From Natronomonas salsuginis (GTDB lineage Archaea > Halobacteriota > Halobacteria > Halobacteriales > Haloarculaceae), in assembly GCF_005239135.1 (NCBI RefSeq), contig NZ_QKNX01000004.1, forward strand, positions 1 to 64,000: a stretch of DNA of 64,000 nucleotides. Reading direction: 5' to 3'. Below the pieces are notes generated by a model. The model searched no databases, was not told where the DNA came from, and saw only the letters and a list, made by a program, of their open reading frames with translations. This document shows positions 34,699 through 43,884 of the stretch, piece by piece. A program made the translations under genes and the position numbers. Position 1 is the first letter of the stretch; the number at the start of each line of letters is the position of its first letter.

Positions 34699-34976
34699 AT
34701 GCCGATCGTGACCGGCGACGGTGAGATGGCACGGAAGACGATTGGAAGCCTCAAGGGGGTCGAAGCCCGCGACGCGCCCGTAGTCGCGGTGACGGACGGC
34801 CAATCCGACGTCGAGCGCTACGCCGACCACGTGCTTCGGGTGCCGGAGACCTATCCCCAGGCCGCGGCGGTGCTCGCGAACGTCCAGTTACAGTTGGCGT
34901 CGTATCACGTCGCGAACCGACGCGGTCGATCGACAAGCGTCGGAACCTCGACAAGAGCGTGACGGTGGAGTGGGCG
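34699..34976 (+). pseudogene. glmS: GlmS (glucosamine-6-phosphate synthase) C-terminal fragment
   Basis: MPIVTGDGEMARKTIGSLKG then VEARDAPVVAVTDGQSDVER, YADHVLRVPETYPQAAAVLA and NVQLQLASYHVANRRGRS match the end of the second SIS domain of haloarchaeal GlmS. After GRS the frame is lost. Re-reading in the next frame gives IDKRRNLDKSVTVEW, the normal ending, so about four bases (a TCGA unit) were lost near 34932. The glutaminase domain and first SIS domain are absent here, so this is a 3' remnant. Confidence 0.75.
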
Positions 34977-35132
34977 GACGTTCGAATCCCGACTGAACAA
35001 CATCGGTAGCACTGTGTCGTGTGTCGACCGAGTCGAGAGGCGACCCTGAGTGTTCGACGCCCTATGGCAAGGGAAGCGGAGGTCAGCCAACAAGAAATCG
35101 GGTGGCTGGTGTGAAAGCTGGTGATCGAACAG

Positions 35133-36353
35133 TCAGTGAACGACGGTGCCGTCTTTGAGGACTGTCTCGACGAGCGCGCCGTCGTACTTGTACGGCAGGT
35201 GTCTGTACGTCGGTGCATCGAGGACGACCAGGTCGCCGGGTGCACCAGTGCGAAGGGTACCGCGGCCGTCAGTGCGGTCGAGTGCAGCGGCACCACGTTC
35301 AGTGATGCCGCGAATCGCCTGAGCGGGCGTCATCCCGACGCCGACGCAGGCGAGCGTCGCCGCGAATCCGAGCGTCGGCGCGTAGCAGTTGGGGTTGAAG
35401 TCGGTCGCAATTGCCGGAATCGTTCCGCGCTCCTCGAAGGGTGCAAGCCTCGGATACTCACCGTCGAGTCCGAAGGCAGTTCCCGGGAGGAACGTGGGGG
35501 TGACGCCGTTGTCGACGAGGCTGGCCGCGTCCTCGGGCGTCGACTGGAGCAGGTGGTCGGCGCTGGCTGCCGACAGTTCCGCGGCGAGCTGTGACCCACC
35601 GAGGCGGGCGAACTCGTCGGCGTGAATCTTCGGGGTGAGGCCGTGTTCCTGCCCAGCGGTGAGGATGCGACGGGACTGCTCGACGGAGAAGACGTCGGCT
35701 TCACAGAACACGTCACAGAACTCGGCGATGCCCTGGTCTGCCACCGTGGGAAGCTGCTCGGTGACGACCGACTCCGTGTATGCCTCGCTGGTAGTGTCGT
35801 CGGGGACAGCGTGTGCGCCCATGAATGTCGGGACGAGGCCGACGGGGTGGTTCTCGTTCACTCGGTCGATGACAGCGAGCATCCGGAGTTCAATGTCGGT
35901 GTCCAGTCCGTAGCCGGATTTTACCTCCGCTGTGGTCGTCCCGTTTGCAAGCATCACGTCGAGGTGGGTACGGAGTTGGGCTGCGAGTTCGCCGTCGGTC
36001 GCCTCGCGGACGTTGCGGACGGTGCGGAGAATGCCACCGCCATCGGCGAGAATTTCTTGGTAGGACTTGCCCGCGAGTTTGGCCTCGAACTCGTCGGAGC
36101 GGTCGCCGACGAACAGCGCGTGGGTGTGGGAGTCGACGAAGCCGGGGAGGATGCAGTTCCCGCTGGCGTCGACGGCTGTCTCGGCGTTTGCAGGCGGGTA
36201 CTCGGCGGTAATCTCCGCCGACGGCCCGACGGCACTGACCGTCCCGTCCTCGATGACCACGGCCGCGCCGGTCTCGGTCTGGAGCGTCTCGCTGTCCTCG
36301 TCGGCCGGGCCCGTGACGATCTCAGTGGCGTCGTGAACGACGGTGTAGGTCAT
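35133..36353 (-). CDS. hutI: Imidazolonepropionase
   Basis: 406 residues from ATG 36353. Metal-dependent amidohydrolase of histidine degradation, converting imidazolonepropionate to formiminoglutamate. Metal site GFVDSHTHALFVGDRSDEFE, then TTTAEVKSGYGLDTDIELRM, and KIHADEFARLGGSQLAAELS with ATDFNPNCYAPTLGFAATLA near the end. The gene looks intact and full length. Upstream, 31 bp away, is a gene whose 3' end derives from hutU, so the hut operon is partly deleted (no hutH or hutG seen in the window). Confidence 0.95.
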   Translation of the reverse strand: MTYTVVHDATEIVTGPADEDSETLQTETGAAVVIEDGTVSAVGPSAEITAEYPPANAETAVDASGNCILPGFVDSHTHALFVGDRSDEFEAKLAGKSYQEILADGGGILRTVRNVREATDGELAAQLRTHLDVMLANGTTTAEVKSGYGLDTDIELRMLAVIDRVNENHPVGLVPTFMGAHAVPDDTTSEAYTESVVTEQLPTVADQGIAEFCDVFCEADVFSVEQSRRILTAGQEHGLTPKIHADEFARLGGSQLAAELSAASADHLLQSTPEDAASLVDNGVTPTFLPGTAFGLDGEYPRLAPFEERGTIPAIATDFNPNCYAPTLGFAATLACVGVGMTPAQAIRGITERGAAALDRTDGRGTLRTGAPGDLVVLDAPTYRHLPYKYDGALVETVLKDGTVVH

Positions 36354-36384
36354 GCGTGCCCCCTGAAAGCGACTTGCGTCGATG

Positions 36385-37206
36385 TCATTCGCCCTCAGTT
36401 GCGTCTCGCATCGGGATTGGGACGTCGGACTCGTTGGCCTCCGCAAGCGCCTCCTCGTAGCCAGCGTCCGCGTGGCGGATGACTCCCATTCCTGGGTCGG
36501 TGGTGAAGACGCGACGGGCTTTCTCGGCGGCCATCTCCGAGCCGTCGAGGACGACGTGGTTGTTCGTGTGCAGCGAGTTGCCGATGCCGACGCCCGCGTC
36601 GTTGCTCGTGAGTTTCGTCCCCTGCTCGATGTGCAACTCGACCCAGGAGTCCCAGTGCGCCGCATCGATGGTGTCCTCGCCCGCAAAGCCGATGCGCTCC
36701 AAGTGAGTGGCGAGGGAGACCCCCTCGTCGTCGGTCAGTGAGAGCGCTTCGGATGCCGTACGTTGTCCTGTCGCCACTGACGAACCGAGCGTGCCGACAC
36801 CGAAGCGAGCGCCCTCCTCTTCGGTGAAACAAACGACCTCGATCGGGCGGGCGGGAGAGACCTCTGCCGCCTGCATGGCGCGGACGCTCTCGAGTGCGCC
36901 ATAGGTTCCCAGCGGCCCGTCGAAAATCCCACCGCGGGGGACGGAATCGAAATGGCTGCCGACGGCGACCGGGGCAGCATCCGGGTCACAACTCGGAGGT
37001 ATCCAGCGACCGACGATGTTGCCAACGGCGTCGACGCGGACGGAGAGACCTGCCGCGGAGAGTCGCTCGACGAATCGCTCTCTCACTTGCTTGTCTGCGT
37101 CGCTGCCGGTGAGGACGGTTCGAGCCGGCCCCTCGCTCGCATCGACCGCCCCGAACTGCGCGTTCGCCTCGATATCCGCACGCAGACGCGCCGCGTCAAC
37201 GTTCAT
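36385..37206 (-). pseudogene. In-frame chimera: M20 carbamoylase-like N-term fused to HutU C-term
   Basis: 273 codons from ATG 37206. Residues 1 to ~202 are the N-terminal two-thirds of a hydantoinase/carbamoylase-type M20 amidohydrolase: VAVGSHFDSVPRGGIFDGPL (His85, Asp96), EVVCFTEEEGARFGVGTLGS and SWVELHIEQGTKL (His192). From about residue 205 the sequence is the end of urocanate hydratase: GVGIGNSLHTNNHVVLDGSE, then RRVFTTDPGMGVIRHADAGY and EEALAEANESDVPIPMRD. The joint lies near 36590-36605. The M20 half lacks its last His and dimer closure, and the HutU part lacks its NAD domain, so neither activity is expected. Confidence 0.8.
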
Positions 37207-37324
37207 GTTCCAATACTCTGTGTAGCCACTGATAAAGGCGCAACCACCGTGTGGGCGGTCTGCCCTATTCGAGCTCCGCTGGGTTCGCGTTTGTGCTGAG
37301 GATGGCGAGAGAGAGGCAAACAGG

Positions 37325-38045
37325 TCACCACATCTCAAACACATCGCGCTCAACCGTGTCGATTCGCTCGGCCAGCTCATCGACACGGAGTTCTTCGCCC
37401 GCGTAGGTCACTTGTCGATTGCTGCGGAGCGGGCCAATCCAGTCCTTGCCGTACGATTCGATCTGTTTGGGGAGGTCGGAGTCGTGAGCGAACCACGAAT
37501 CGAAGAGGTAGGTATCCGCAGGCACACCTACCTCTTCTTCGAGCTCCGTAACGATCTCTCTGGCTAGATCGTATTTCGTATCGCGGTCGTCGTCCTCGTC
37601 ATCTTGCTGTTCGTAGAGGCGGAAGGTGAGCGGCTAGGCGGTTTTGTCGTCAGCGTAGAAGGCGTAGATGAGGTCTTGGCCCCAGACAGTGTCACCTTCA
37701 GCGTGATCGTAGAACCGGCCGACGCCGGGGACTTCGTCCCCGGCTTTCTCGGTGATCGTGTCGTCAAGGATGATGTAGCCATCTTTCGACCAGCGCGTTT
37801 CACCGTGTTTCTGAAGCTCTTCGAGGCGTTCGTGGTTGAACTCCTGGTCGTCCCAATCGGACTCGGTGAGGAACTTATCGAGAGCGCGTTTTCCGCTGGC
37901 TGGAAGAACTTCGCGTGCGATGCCCGCCACAGGTCTTGTTGCTGGCCGCAACAAGACCTGTAGCGTAGGTTTTGGCGTGGTGTCGTTGTGCTGGAGACAG
38001 CGACTCGAACACACGCGTACACGACAGGAAGCCCGTGATCGGCAT
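37325..38045 (-). pseudogene. IS701-like transposase, broken
   Basis: From ATG 38045: MPITGFLSCTRVFESLSPAQ then RHHAKTYATGLVAASNKT; one extra base near 37933 shifts the frame; then VAGIAREVLPASGKRALDKF, GYIILDDTITEKAGDEVPGV and YDHAEGDTVWGQDLIYAFYA then DDKTA. TAG at 37634-37636 interrupts, and the same frame resumes PLTFRLYEQQDDEDDDRDTK and YLFDSWFAHDSDLPKQIESY. It ends prematurely at 37325 (ERDVFEMW). TAC to TAG fits the usual KTAYPL. Frameshift, nonsense and 3' truncation make it inactive. Confidence 0.75.
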
Positions 38046-38164
38046 CATCCGTCTTTGCCACCGCCTACGTCACGCTCTACTTCAACGTGCAAAGCTGAGT
38101 TATTTACTGAATCGTGTAGGAGTCTGCCTGTCATCTAGAGTGCGTCGGCGTCGTCGGCTTCCTC

Positions 38165-38182
38165 CCACGACTGAAGTCGTGG
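38165..38182 (-). mobile_element. Solo IS200/IS605-type right-end hairpin
   Basis: Stem ccacgact/agtcgtgg with a GA loop. On the minus strand it reads as the typical accacgacttcagtcgtggg-agga-agcc element end, the same architecture as 10036-10066. No tnpB is attached. It sits beside the IS701-like remnant. Confidence 0.5.
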
Positions 38183-38384
38183 TTTTCGGTCTTACTATTC
38201 TATGAGCGAATCGGGTGGCACGAATCGACCGTCAGTCGGCGGGCTGTTCGAGAGGATCTCATCACCCGACTCACCTGGTCGGCCTCGCTGACAACTGATC
38301 GCAGTCACGACGTGCCGGTCGACAACCCAGATACGTTCAGGGTAAAACCTGCTCGAAAGCTCCGGATGCACTGACCTAGGCGAG
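38183..38384. other. Non-coding interval before the palindrome
   Basis: Together with 38385-38530 this makes about 350 bases without a recognised gene between an IS end and the DUF7342 gene. A minus-strand open frame over 38195-38458 has no family resemblance and spans the palindrome, so it is not called. Confidence 0.4.
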
Positions 38385-38425
38385 TTAACCAACAATTCTC
38401 TGAGTCCGGGGCTATTGTTGGTTAA
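38385..38425. promoter_or_regulatory. Perfect 12-bp inverted repeat, possible operator
   Basis: ttaaccaacaat (38385-38396) and attgttggttaa (38414-38425) are perfect complements separated by 17 bases. The arms are AT-rich and the loop is not U-tailed, so it looks more like a protein-binding palindrome than a terminator. It lies 106 bp before the ATG of the winged-helix gene at 38531, which is a plausible binder (autoregulation). Confidence 0.55.
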
Positions 38426-38530
38426 TATCGTGCTTCTCTCGAAGCCAACAGCCGACACCCAGTACGCTACTCTTATCGGGAAACTATTCCCCTAAGTAAG
38501 AACTATATCCTTCAACCTACAATCTCGAGT

Positions 38531-39064
38531 ATGTCCGAAACAGACGCCGCCGATGGGCCGCCCCCCTTCGATGACGCGTTTAGTAGCGACGACGTCGAAC
38601 AACGCATCTACGGCACCATCCTGCAGACCCGCGAGCCGACGACTGCAACCGCGATCGCCGACAGCGTCGACTGTGACCCCAAGACCGCCCGGAAGTACCT
38701 TGGCTGGTTCGACGATTTGGGAATCGTCACTCGACACGATGGCCATCCGGCCACCTACGAACGAAATGACGCATATTTTGAGTGGCGACGCATCAATCAG
38801 CTCGCAGCCGACCAGTCCGTCGAGGACCTGCAGGATCGCGTTCGTGAGCTGACGACGCGCATCACCGAGTACGAGGCGACGTACGACGCCGCGTCACCGG
38901 CCGCAGTCGACGCCGTCGCCGCTGCAGAGGACAGCGACGAGCGGACCATCGACGACGTGTACAGCGACCTCGGCGACTGGGCGACTGCCCGCGAGGAGCG
39001 CGACCGCTACGAACGCGCCCGCCAGCAACGCACGAGTGGCGAGCGCGAACAGGCGTCCGGGTAG
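38531..39064 (+). CDS. DUF7342 winged-helix protein
   Basis: 177 residues. Winged helix at about 20-75: DDVEQRIYGTILQTREPTTA, IADSVDCDPKTARKYLGWFD then DLGIVTRHDGHPATYERNDA. Next comes a coiled-coil segment (VEDLQDRVRELTTRITEYEA) and an Arg/Glu-rich helix at the C-terminus. It matches the haloarchaeal DUF7342 family, usually found on mobile or accessory DNA and often followed, as here, by a small gene (8-bp gap). Likely the DNA-binding, antitoxin-like or repressor partner. Confidence 0.75.
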   Translation: MSETDAADGPPPFDDAFSSDDVEQRIYGTILQTREPTTATAIADSVDCDPKTARKYLGWFDDLGIVTRHDGHPATYERNDAYFEWRRINQLAADQSVEDLQDRVRELTTRITEYEATYDAASPAAVDAVAAAEDSDERTIDDVYSDLGDWATAREERDRYERARQQRTSGEREQASG

Positions 39065-39072
39065 CCCGCTCG

Positions 39073-39507
39073 ATGGTGCCACCGACAGGCGATGGTGGGA
39101 GTCCTGCCCCCATCGATCGTTCCATCCTCGAGTTCCTCCAGACGCGGCTCCAAGCGACGAGGCAAGTCTCACGAGCAACCGTCACGGATACAAGCGGTCA
39201 TCTGGAACTCCACGTCGTCTTTGCCCCGTCGTACTACCCAGCAGCCGTCGACGAGGCGCAGTTGACGGTCCGTTGGTACACAAACGACGATTTCAAACTC
39301 CACTATCGAGAGCAGCACCCGGACCACGCCTGGGAGTGCCGGTGGGACCGACACCCGAATCCGCACAATACACGAGACCACTTCCATCCCCCGCCCACCA
39401 CCCCGACGCCCGGCCAGGACGCATCGTGGCCAGACGACCATCGTGACGTCGTTGCGCTCGTCCTCGACGAGATCGAAGACCGGATCACAGCCCTTTGGAG
39501 CGAGTAA
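39073..39507 (+). CDS. Small partner protein of DUF7342, candidate toxin
   Basis: 144 residues from ATG 39073. The core is beta-rich: LELHVVFAPSYYPAAVDEAQ then LTVRWYTNDDFKLHYREQHP, and then a distinctive segment WECRWDRHPNPHNTRDHFHP then PPTTPTPGQDASWP rich in His, Arg and Asp, ending in a helix (DVVALVLDEIEDRITALWSE). The pattern recalls TumE-like small toxins (DUF6516-like). That link is tentative. Invariant-looking His/Arg residues could be catalytic. Coupled with DUF7342, suggesting one module. Confidence 0.6.
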   Translation: MVPPTGDGGSPAPIDRSILEFLQTRLQATRQVSRATVTDTSGHLELHVVFAPSYYPAAVDEAQLTVRWYTNDDFKLHYREQHPDHAWECRWDRHPNPHNTRDHFHPPPTTPTPGQDASWPDDHRDVVALVLDEIEDRITALWSE

Positions 39508-39526
39508 TATACCCGGCGTTCCTCGC

Positions 39527-40732
39527 TCAGTCCGAAAACAGGCTCGTGTGGACCGGCGCGAACTCGTCGCCCTCGTCGGTTTCGACGGTGTCGGAGACGG
39601 CCTTCCCGCGGATGCCGTCCTCCAGGAAGTCCGCGACGGGCGGGCCGACCCGATCGGGTTCGACGAGGAACGCGTCGTGGCCGTGATCGGAGTCGATGAC
39701 GTGGTGGGCGGTGTCGGCGTCGGTCTCGCGGAACGACGCCGCGAGCGCCTCCGACTGCTCGACGGTGAAGTGCCAATCGCCGGTGAACGAGAGCAGCAAC
39801 GCCTCGCCGTCGAACGCGGCGAGCGCGTCCGCGTCGTCGTCGTAGCCCGAGGCGAGATCGTAGTTGTCCATCGCCCGCGTCAAGTACAGATACGAGTTAG
39901 CGTCGAAGCGCGTCGCGAACTTCTCACCCTGATAGTCGAGGTAAGACTCGACCTCCCGATAGGGAAAGAAGCCGGCGGCGGGGTCCATCTGGAACGTGTC
40001 GCGCCCGGCGTCCATACCCGCGGAGCGCCGACCGAACTTGTCGTCCATCGACGACTTCGAGAGGTACATCACGTGGCCGATCTGGCGGGCGAGCGCGAGC
40101 CCCTCGGTCGGCGGTTCGCCCCCGTAGTAGTCGCCGCCGTTCCACTTCGGATCCGTGGTGATCGCCCGCTGGGCGATCGCGTCGAGGGCGAGACACTGGG
40201 GGTCGAGGCGGGCCGCCGCGGCGATCACGACGACACGGTCGGCGTGATCCGGGTGGCGTTTGGCCCACTCCAGCACGTTCATGCCGCCGACGGAACCGCC
40301 GACGACGGCGTGAAGGTTCGGGATGCCGAGGTGGTCGAGCAGGCGGCGCTGCGCGCGCGTCCAGTCGGTGACCGTCACCGCCGGGAACCGGGTCCCCCAC
40401 GGCTCGCCCGTCTCGGGATCGATCGTCGGCGGGCCCGAGGAGCCGTAGCACGAGCCGGGGATATTGGCGCAGACGACGTAGTAGTCGGTCGTGTCGACGG
40501 CCTTGCCCGGCCCGACGATGTCGTCCCACCAGGCGTGTGCCTGCCCTGCGGTGTCGGTGCGGCGGCGGCCGCCCGCGACGTGTGCGCTGCCTGTGAGGGC
40601 GTGACACACCAAGACGGCGTTGTCGCCGGTGAACTCACCATAGGCCTCGTAGGCGATCTCGAGGTCGGGGATCGACTCGCCACACTCGAAGGTGAACTCC
40701 CCCAGCGAGGCGGTTTCGGGCCCGTCGCTCAT
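39527..40732 (-). CDS. metX: Homoserine O-acetyltransferase
   Basis: 401-residue alpha/beta hydrolase. Nucleophile elbow [20 protein letters not shown] with Ser147 (Val replaces the usual Met after Ser), oxyanion-region [10 protein letters not shown], and C-terminal catalytic His in [36 protein letters not shown] is the MetX family signature. Makes O-acetylhomoserine, the substrate of the adjacent sulfhydrylase, whose stop overlaps this ATG. Downstream it ends 20 bp from the DUF7342-pair stop. Confidence 0.93.
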   Translation of the reverse strand: MSDGPETASLGEFTFECGESIPDLEIAYEAYGEFTGDNAVLVCHALTGSAHVAGGRRRTDTAGQAHAWWDDIVGPGKAVDTTDYYVVCANIPGSCYGSSGPPTIDPETGEPWGTRFPAVTVTDWTRAQRRLLDHLGIPNLHAVVGGSVGGMNVLEWAKRHPDHADRVVVIAAAARLDPQCLALDAIAQRAITTDPKWNGGDYYGGEPPTEGLALARQIGHVMYLSKSSMDDKFGRRSAGMDAGRDTFQMDPAAGFFPYREVESYLDYQGEKFATRFDANSYLYLTRAMDNYDLASGYDDDADALAAFDGEALLLSFTGDWHFTVEQSEALAASFRETDADTAHHVIDSDHGHDAFLVEPDRVGPPVADFLEDGIRGKAVSDTVETDEGDEFAPVHTSLFSD

Positions 40733-42009
40733 AGTGCCCCCTCGAGGTCAGCGATGATATCTCCCACGTTCTCGATGCCGACCGACAGTCGGACCATCTC
40801 GGGGGCGACGCCGCCAGCTCGCTGTTCGGCCTCGCTCAGTTGCGCGTGCGTCGTCGAGGCGGGGTGGACGATCAACGTCCGGGCGTCGCCGATGTTAGCG
40901 AGGAACTTCGCCACTGCCGTTTCCTCGCACAGCCGCTTTGCGGCCTCGTAGCCGCCTTCGAGGCCGAGCGCGACCATACCGCTGTAGCCTCCCTCGAGGT
41001 ATCTCGACGCGAGGTCGTGCGTCTCGTGGTGTTCGAGGCCGGGGTAGGCGACCCATGAGACGGCGGGGTGCTCGTCGAGGTACTCGGCGACGGCCAGCGC
41101 GTTCTCGCAGTGGCGCTCCATTCGCAGCGGGAGCGTCTCGACGCCCTGCATCGTCACCCACGCGTCGAAGGGTGACTGCTGATCGCCGAGGCTCCGGGCC
41201 CCGCGCTGGCGGGCGGCCATCGTCAGCGCGCGATCGCCGAAGCGTTCGGTGAACGTCACGCCGCCGAAGGCGGGGTTCGGGGCGGCGATCTCGGGGTACT
41301 TCTCTGGGTGCGATTCGAACGGGAAGGAGCCGTCAGTGACGAGGATGCCGCCGAGGGTCGTCCCGGAGCCGTGGATCCACTTCGTCGTCGAGTCCCACAC
41401 GATGTCCGCGCCGTGTTCGAGCGGCCGACAGAGCGCGGGCGTCGCGAAAGTGTTGTCGACGAACAGCGGGACGCCCGCCTCGTGGGCCACCTCGGCGATC
41501 TCCTCGAGCGGCGGCGTCACGAGCGACGGGTTGGCGACCGTCTCGCAGTGGACGTAGGCGGTGTCCTCATCGATCGCCTCGGCGTACGCGTCGGGGTCGA
41601 GCGTGTCGACAAACCGGGCCCCGATTCCGCGGCGAGCGGCGGTGTGAGAGAGGTACGCGTGGGTACCGCCGTACACCGAGGACGCACAGACGACGTTGTC
41701 GCCGGCCTCGGCGAGGACGAGCGTCGCGGCGTCGAGTGCGCCCATCCCGGAGGCAGTCGCGAGCGCGTCGACGCCGCCTTCGAGCGAGGCGAGCCGCTTC
41801 TCGAGAGCGCGAACCGTCGGATTCGAGATGCGGGAGTAGACGTTGCCCTCGTCCTCGAGCGCGTATCGGGCAGCCGCGGTCTCCGCGTCGGGAAACTCGT
41901 AGGAACTCGTCTGATAGATCGGCGGCGCGGCGGCCCCTGTCGTCGGATCGGGGCCCTGTCCGACGTGGAGACATCGCGTGCCGAAGCCCAGCTCCTCCTC
42001 GGTGGTCAT
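40729..42009 (-). CDS. metY: O-acetylhomoserine aminocarboxypropyltransferase (copy 2)
   Basis: 426-residue PLP enzyme: [60 protein letters not shown] and the PLP-Lys segment [20 protein letters not shown]. Operon with metX (ATGA overlap), so it most likely uses O-acetylhomoserine and sulfide for homocysteine synthesis. Closely similar to the 30620-31909 copy but with a different N-terminus. A TATA-like box lies 23-33 nt upstream. Confidence 0.92.
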   Translation of the reverse strand: MTTEEELGFGTRCLHVGQGPDPTTGAAAPPIYQTSSYEFPDAETAAARYALEDEGNVYSRISNPTVRALEKRLASLEGGVDALATASGMGALDAATLVLAEAGDNVVCASSVYGGTHAYLSHTAARRGIGARFVDTLDPDAYAEAIDEDTAYVHCETVANPSLVTPPLEEIAEVAHEAGVPLFVDNTFATPALCRPLEHGADIVWDSTTKWIHGSGTTLGGILVTDGSFPFESHPEKYPEIAAPNPAFGGVTFTERFGDRALTMAARQRGARSLGDQQSPFDAWVTMQGVETLPLRMERHCENALAVAEYLDEHPAVSWVAYPGLEHHETHDLASRYLEGGYSGMVALGLEGGYEAAKRLCEETAVAKFLANIGDARTLIVHPASTTHAQLSEAEQRAGGVAPEMVRLSVGIENVGDIIADLEGAL

Positions 42010-42031
42010 GTATGTGGTGCATATATCTCTA

Positions 42032-42042
42032 CATATCTATAA
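42032..42042 (-). promoter_or_regulatory. TATA-like box of the metY-metX operon
   Basis: Minus-strand ttatagatatg is 23-33 nt before ATG 42009, in an AT-rich stretch unlike the GC-rich surroundings. Confidence 0.5.
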
Positions 42043-42080
42043 CTGTGAGTTACGGCAAGAATTGCCTTACGGTCGGCTGA

Positions 42081-42911
42081 TCAGATCCCACGCCACCCGG
42101 CGAGGCCGAGCGCGGCCCCGATACCGCCGAGAACGACCGCAGCGTACAGGCGAATCGCCGGTTCGTCGATCGAGACGGACGCCAGCGCCGCCACGCCGAG
42201 AAACAGTGCGCCGCCGATCAGGAGAACCGTCTGGACCGCCCGATCTGGCGGTTCGATCGCCGGGTCAGCGTCGACGCCCGCGTCGAGTCGATCGAGTACG
42301 GCCTCCCGTTTCGACCGGGGAACGACGAACAACCGCGGGACGAACAGGCCGGTCCGTTCGACGTACGAGAGCCAGACGACGGTGTGATCTCCCAGGCGAG
42401 CCGACCTGACGCGTCGAAGGCGTGCCAGCGGAACCTCGGTGCGGTTGATAGCGAGCCCCTCGCCGTCGAGTTCTCCCCGCGTCGTGGCCATGGCGACGAG
42501 GATCGGCGAGAAGACGCAGACCACGACCAGCCAGTAGACGACCTCGAACGGGACGCCGACGACCACCAGTCCGAGGATCACGACCGCCCCCGATGCGGCG
42601 GCGATCGAGACGCTCCGAACGCTGAACGGAAACCCCTCCGCTCCCGCGAACTCCGCAGTGCTCGGCCGCTGCTCTGGATCGGTGAGCATCGGCCACAGGT
42701 ACGCCAGCGAGAACGGCCCGCCGATGACGAGCAGCAGCAGCAAAACCAGGCCGGGGCCCGAAAACAGCACCGTCGGGTTGGTGACCACGAACACGAGTCC
42801 CGCGCCGAGCACCAACAACAACGCGCCGCCCAGCGCGGCCGGCGAGAGGTGGGCGACGGTGCGGAGAGGCCGGGAGGTCGAGGCGTCGATCGACCACTCG
42901 AGGGAGGGCAT
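42081..42911 (-). CDS. Haloarchaeal membrane protein, unknown function
   Basis: 276 residues with two N-terminal helices (GGALLLVLGAGLVFVVTNPT; then FSGPGLVLLLLLVIGGPFSL), two central ones (SGAVVILGLVVVGVPFEVVY), a cytoplasmic PH-like stretch (LAINRTEVPLARLRRVRSAR, then VVWLSYVERTGLFVPRLFVV) and two C-terminal helices. The pattern resembles other uncharacterised haloarchaeal membrane proteins with a bPH-like domain. No enzyme motif. Confidence 0.75.
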   Translation of the reverse strand: MPSLEWSIDASTSRPLRTVAHLSPAALGGALLLVLGAGLVFVVTNPTVLFSGPGLVLLLLLVIGGPFSLAYLWPMLTDPEQRPSTAEFAGAEGFPFSVRSVSIAAASGAVVILGLVVVGVPFEVVYWLVVVCVFSPILVAMATTRGELDGEGLAINRTEVPLARLRRVRSARLGDHTVVWLSYVERTGLFVPRLFVVPRSKREAVLDRLDAGVDADPAIEPPDRAVQTVLLIGGALFLGVAALASVSIDEPAIRLYAAVVLGGIGAALGLAGWRGI

Positions 42912-42935
42912 GGTCGGAATACAGCGCGTTAGCGC

Positions 42936-43835
42936 TTAATCGCGGCGCTTGACCTCGTGGCGACCGAAGCCGTATCGAAGCCGGTTCGCGAGCCGCCGGG
43001 AGAACTTCCCGTCCTCGACGCGCGAGTCGAATCGCTCCCCGAGCGCCTCGTAGATGAGCGGGACGGCGACCTCCTGTTCGAGCGCCTCTTTGACGGTCCA
43101 CGTTCCCGTCGAGCCGCCCGCGACGTGGTCGTCGACGTCGCCCAAATCGGAGCCCTCCTCGCGGAACGCCTCCTCGCAGAGTTCGAGCAGCCACGAGCGG
43201 ATCACCGCGCCGTTGTTCCACGTGCGGGCCACCGACTCCATGTCGAGATCGTACCGGCCCTCGCTGAGCAGCTCGAACCCCTCGCCGTACGTCTGCATGA
43301 GCGCGTACTCGACGCCGTTGTGGACCATCTTGACGTAGTGGCCCGACCCCTGCGGCCCCATCCGGTCGTGGCCGTCGGGTCCGGTCGCGACGGCATCGAA
43401 GACCGGCACCAGCGCCTCGTAGGCCTCGGCGGGCCCGCCGATCATGAGCGAGAAGCCGAGCTCTGCCCCCGCGGGACCGCCGGAGGTCCCGCAGTCGAGA
43501 TACGCCGCCGAGAGCGACTCGCCGCGCTCGATCGACCGCTCGAAGTGCGAGTTCCCGCCATCGACGACGACGTCAGCCTCGTCGAGGAGCGGATCGAGTT
43601 CCGCGAGCGTCGCGTCGACGGCGTCGCCCGCGGGCACCATCAGCCAGATCCGCTTGTTCTCGGGGAGCGTTTCGACGAGTTCCTCGATCGAGTCTGCGGG
43701 GGTCGCGCCGGCCGCTGCGGCCGCGTCGACCGCCTCGGAATCGAGGTCGAACGCGACCACGTCGTGGCCGTCGCCCAGCACGCGGTCGACGACGATCCGT
43801 CCCATCCGGCCGAGGCCGATCACACCCAGTTGCAT
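42936..43835 (-). CDS. gnd: 6-phosphogluconate dehydrogenase (decarboxylating)
   Basis: 299 residues, the short (GntZ/YqeC-like) form. Nucleotide fold MQLGVIGLGRMGRIVVDRVL, VVDGGNSHFERSIERGESLS, LDCGTSGGPAGAELGFSLMI and the active-site GPQGSGHYVKMVHNGVEYAL then MQTYGEGFELL. Converts 6-phosphogluconate to ribulose-5-phosphate with NAD(P) reduction; haloarchaea use it to make pentoses. A monocistron. Confidence 0.94.
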   Translation of the reverse strand: MQLGVIGLGRMGRIVVDRVLGDGHDVVAFDLDSEAVDAAAAAGATPADSIEELVETLPENKRIWLMVPAGDAVDATLAELDPLLDEADVVVDGGNSHFERSIERGESLSAAYLDCGTSGGPAGAELGFSLMIGGPAEAYEALVPVFDAVATGPDGHDRMGPQGSGHYVKMVHNGVEYALMQTYGEGFELLSEGRYDLDMESVARTWNNGAVIRSWLLELCEEAFREEGSDLGDVDDHVAGGSTGTWTVKEALEQEVAVPLIYEALGERFDSRVEDGKFSRRLANRLRYGFGRHEVKRRD

Positions 43836-43884
43836 ACCCGTGGGTCGACGGCCCGGTAGGTGAGGGTTGTGATTCGCTCGGTCG

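Noticed and set aside
37930-37960. Perfect 13-bp inverted repeat (caggtcttgttgc...gcaacaagacctg)
   Set aside because: It lies inside the coding region of the IS701-like transposase remnant (residues ATGLVAASNKT), has no U-tract and is explained by codons plus a one-base insertion. Not treated as terminator or operator.
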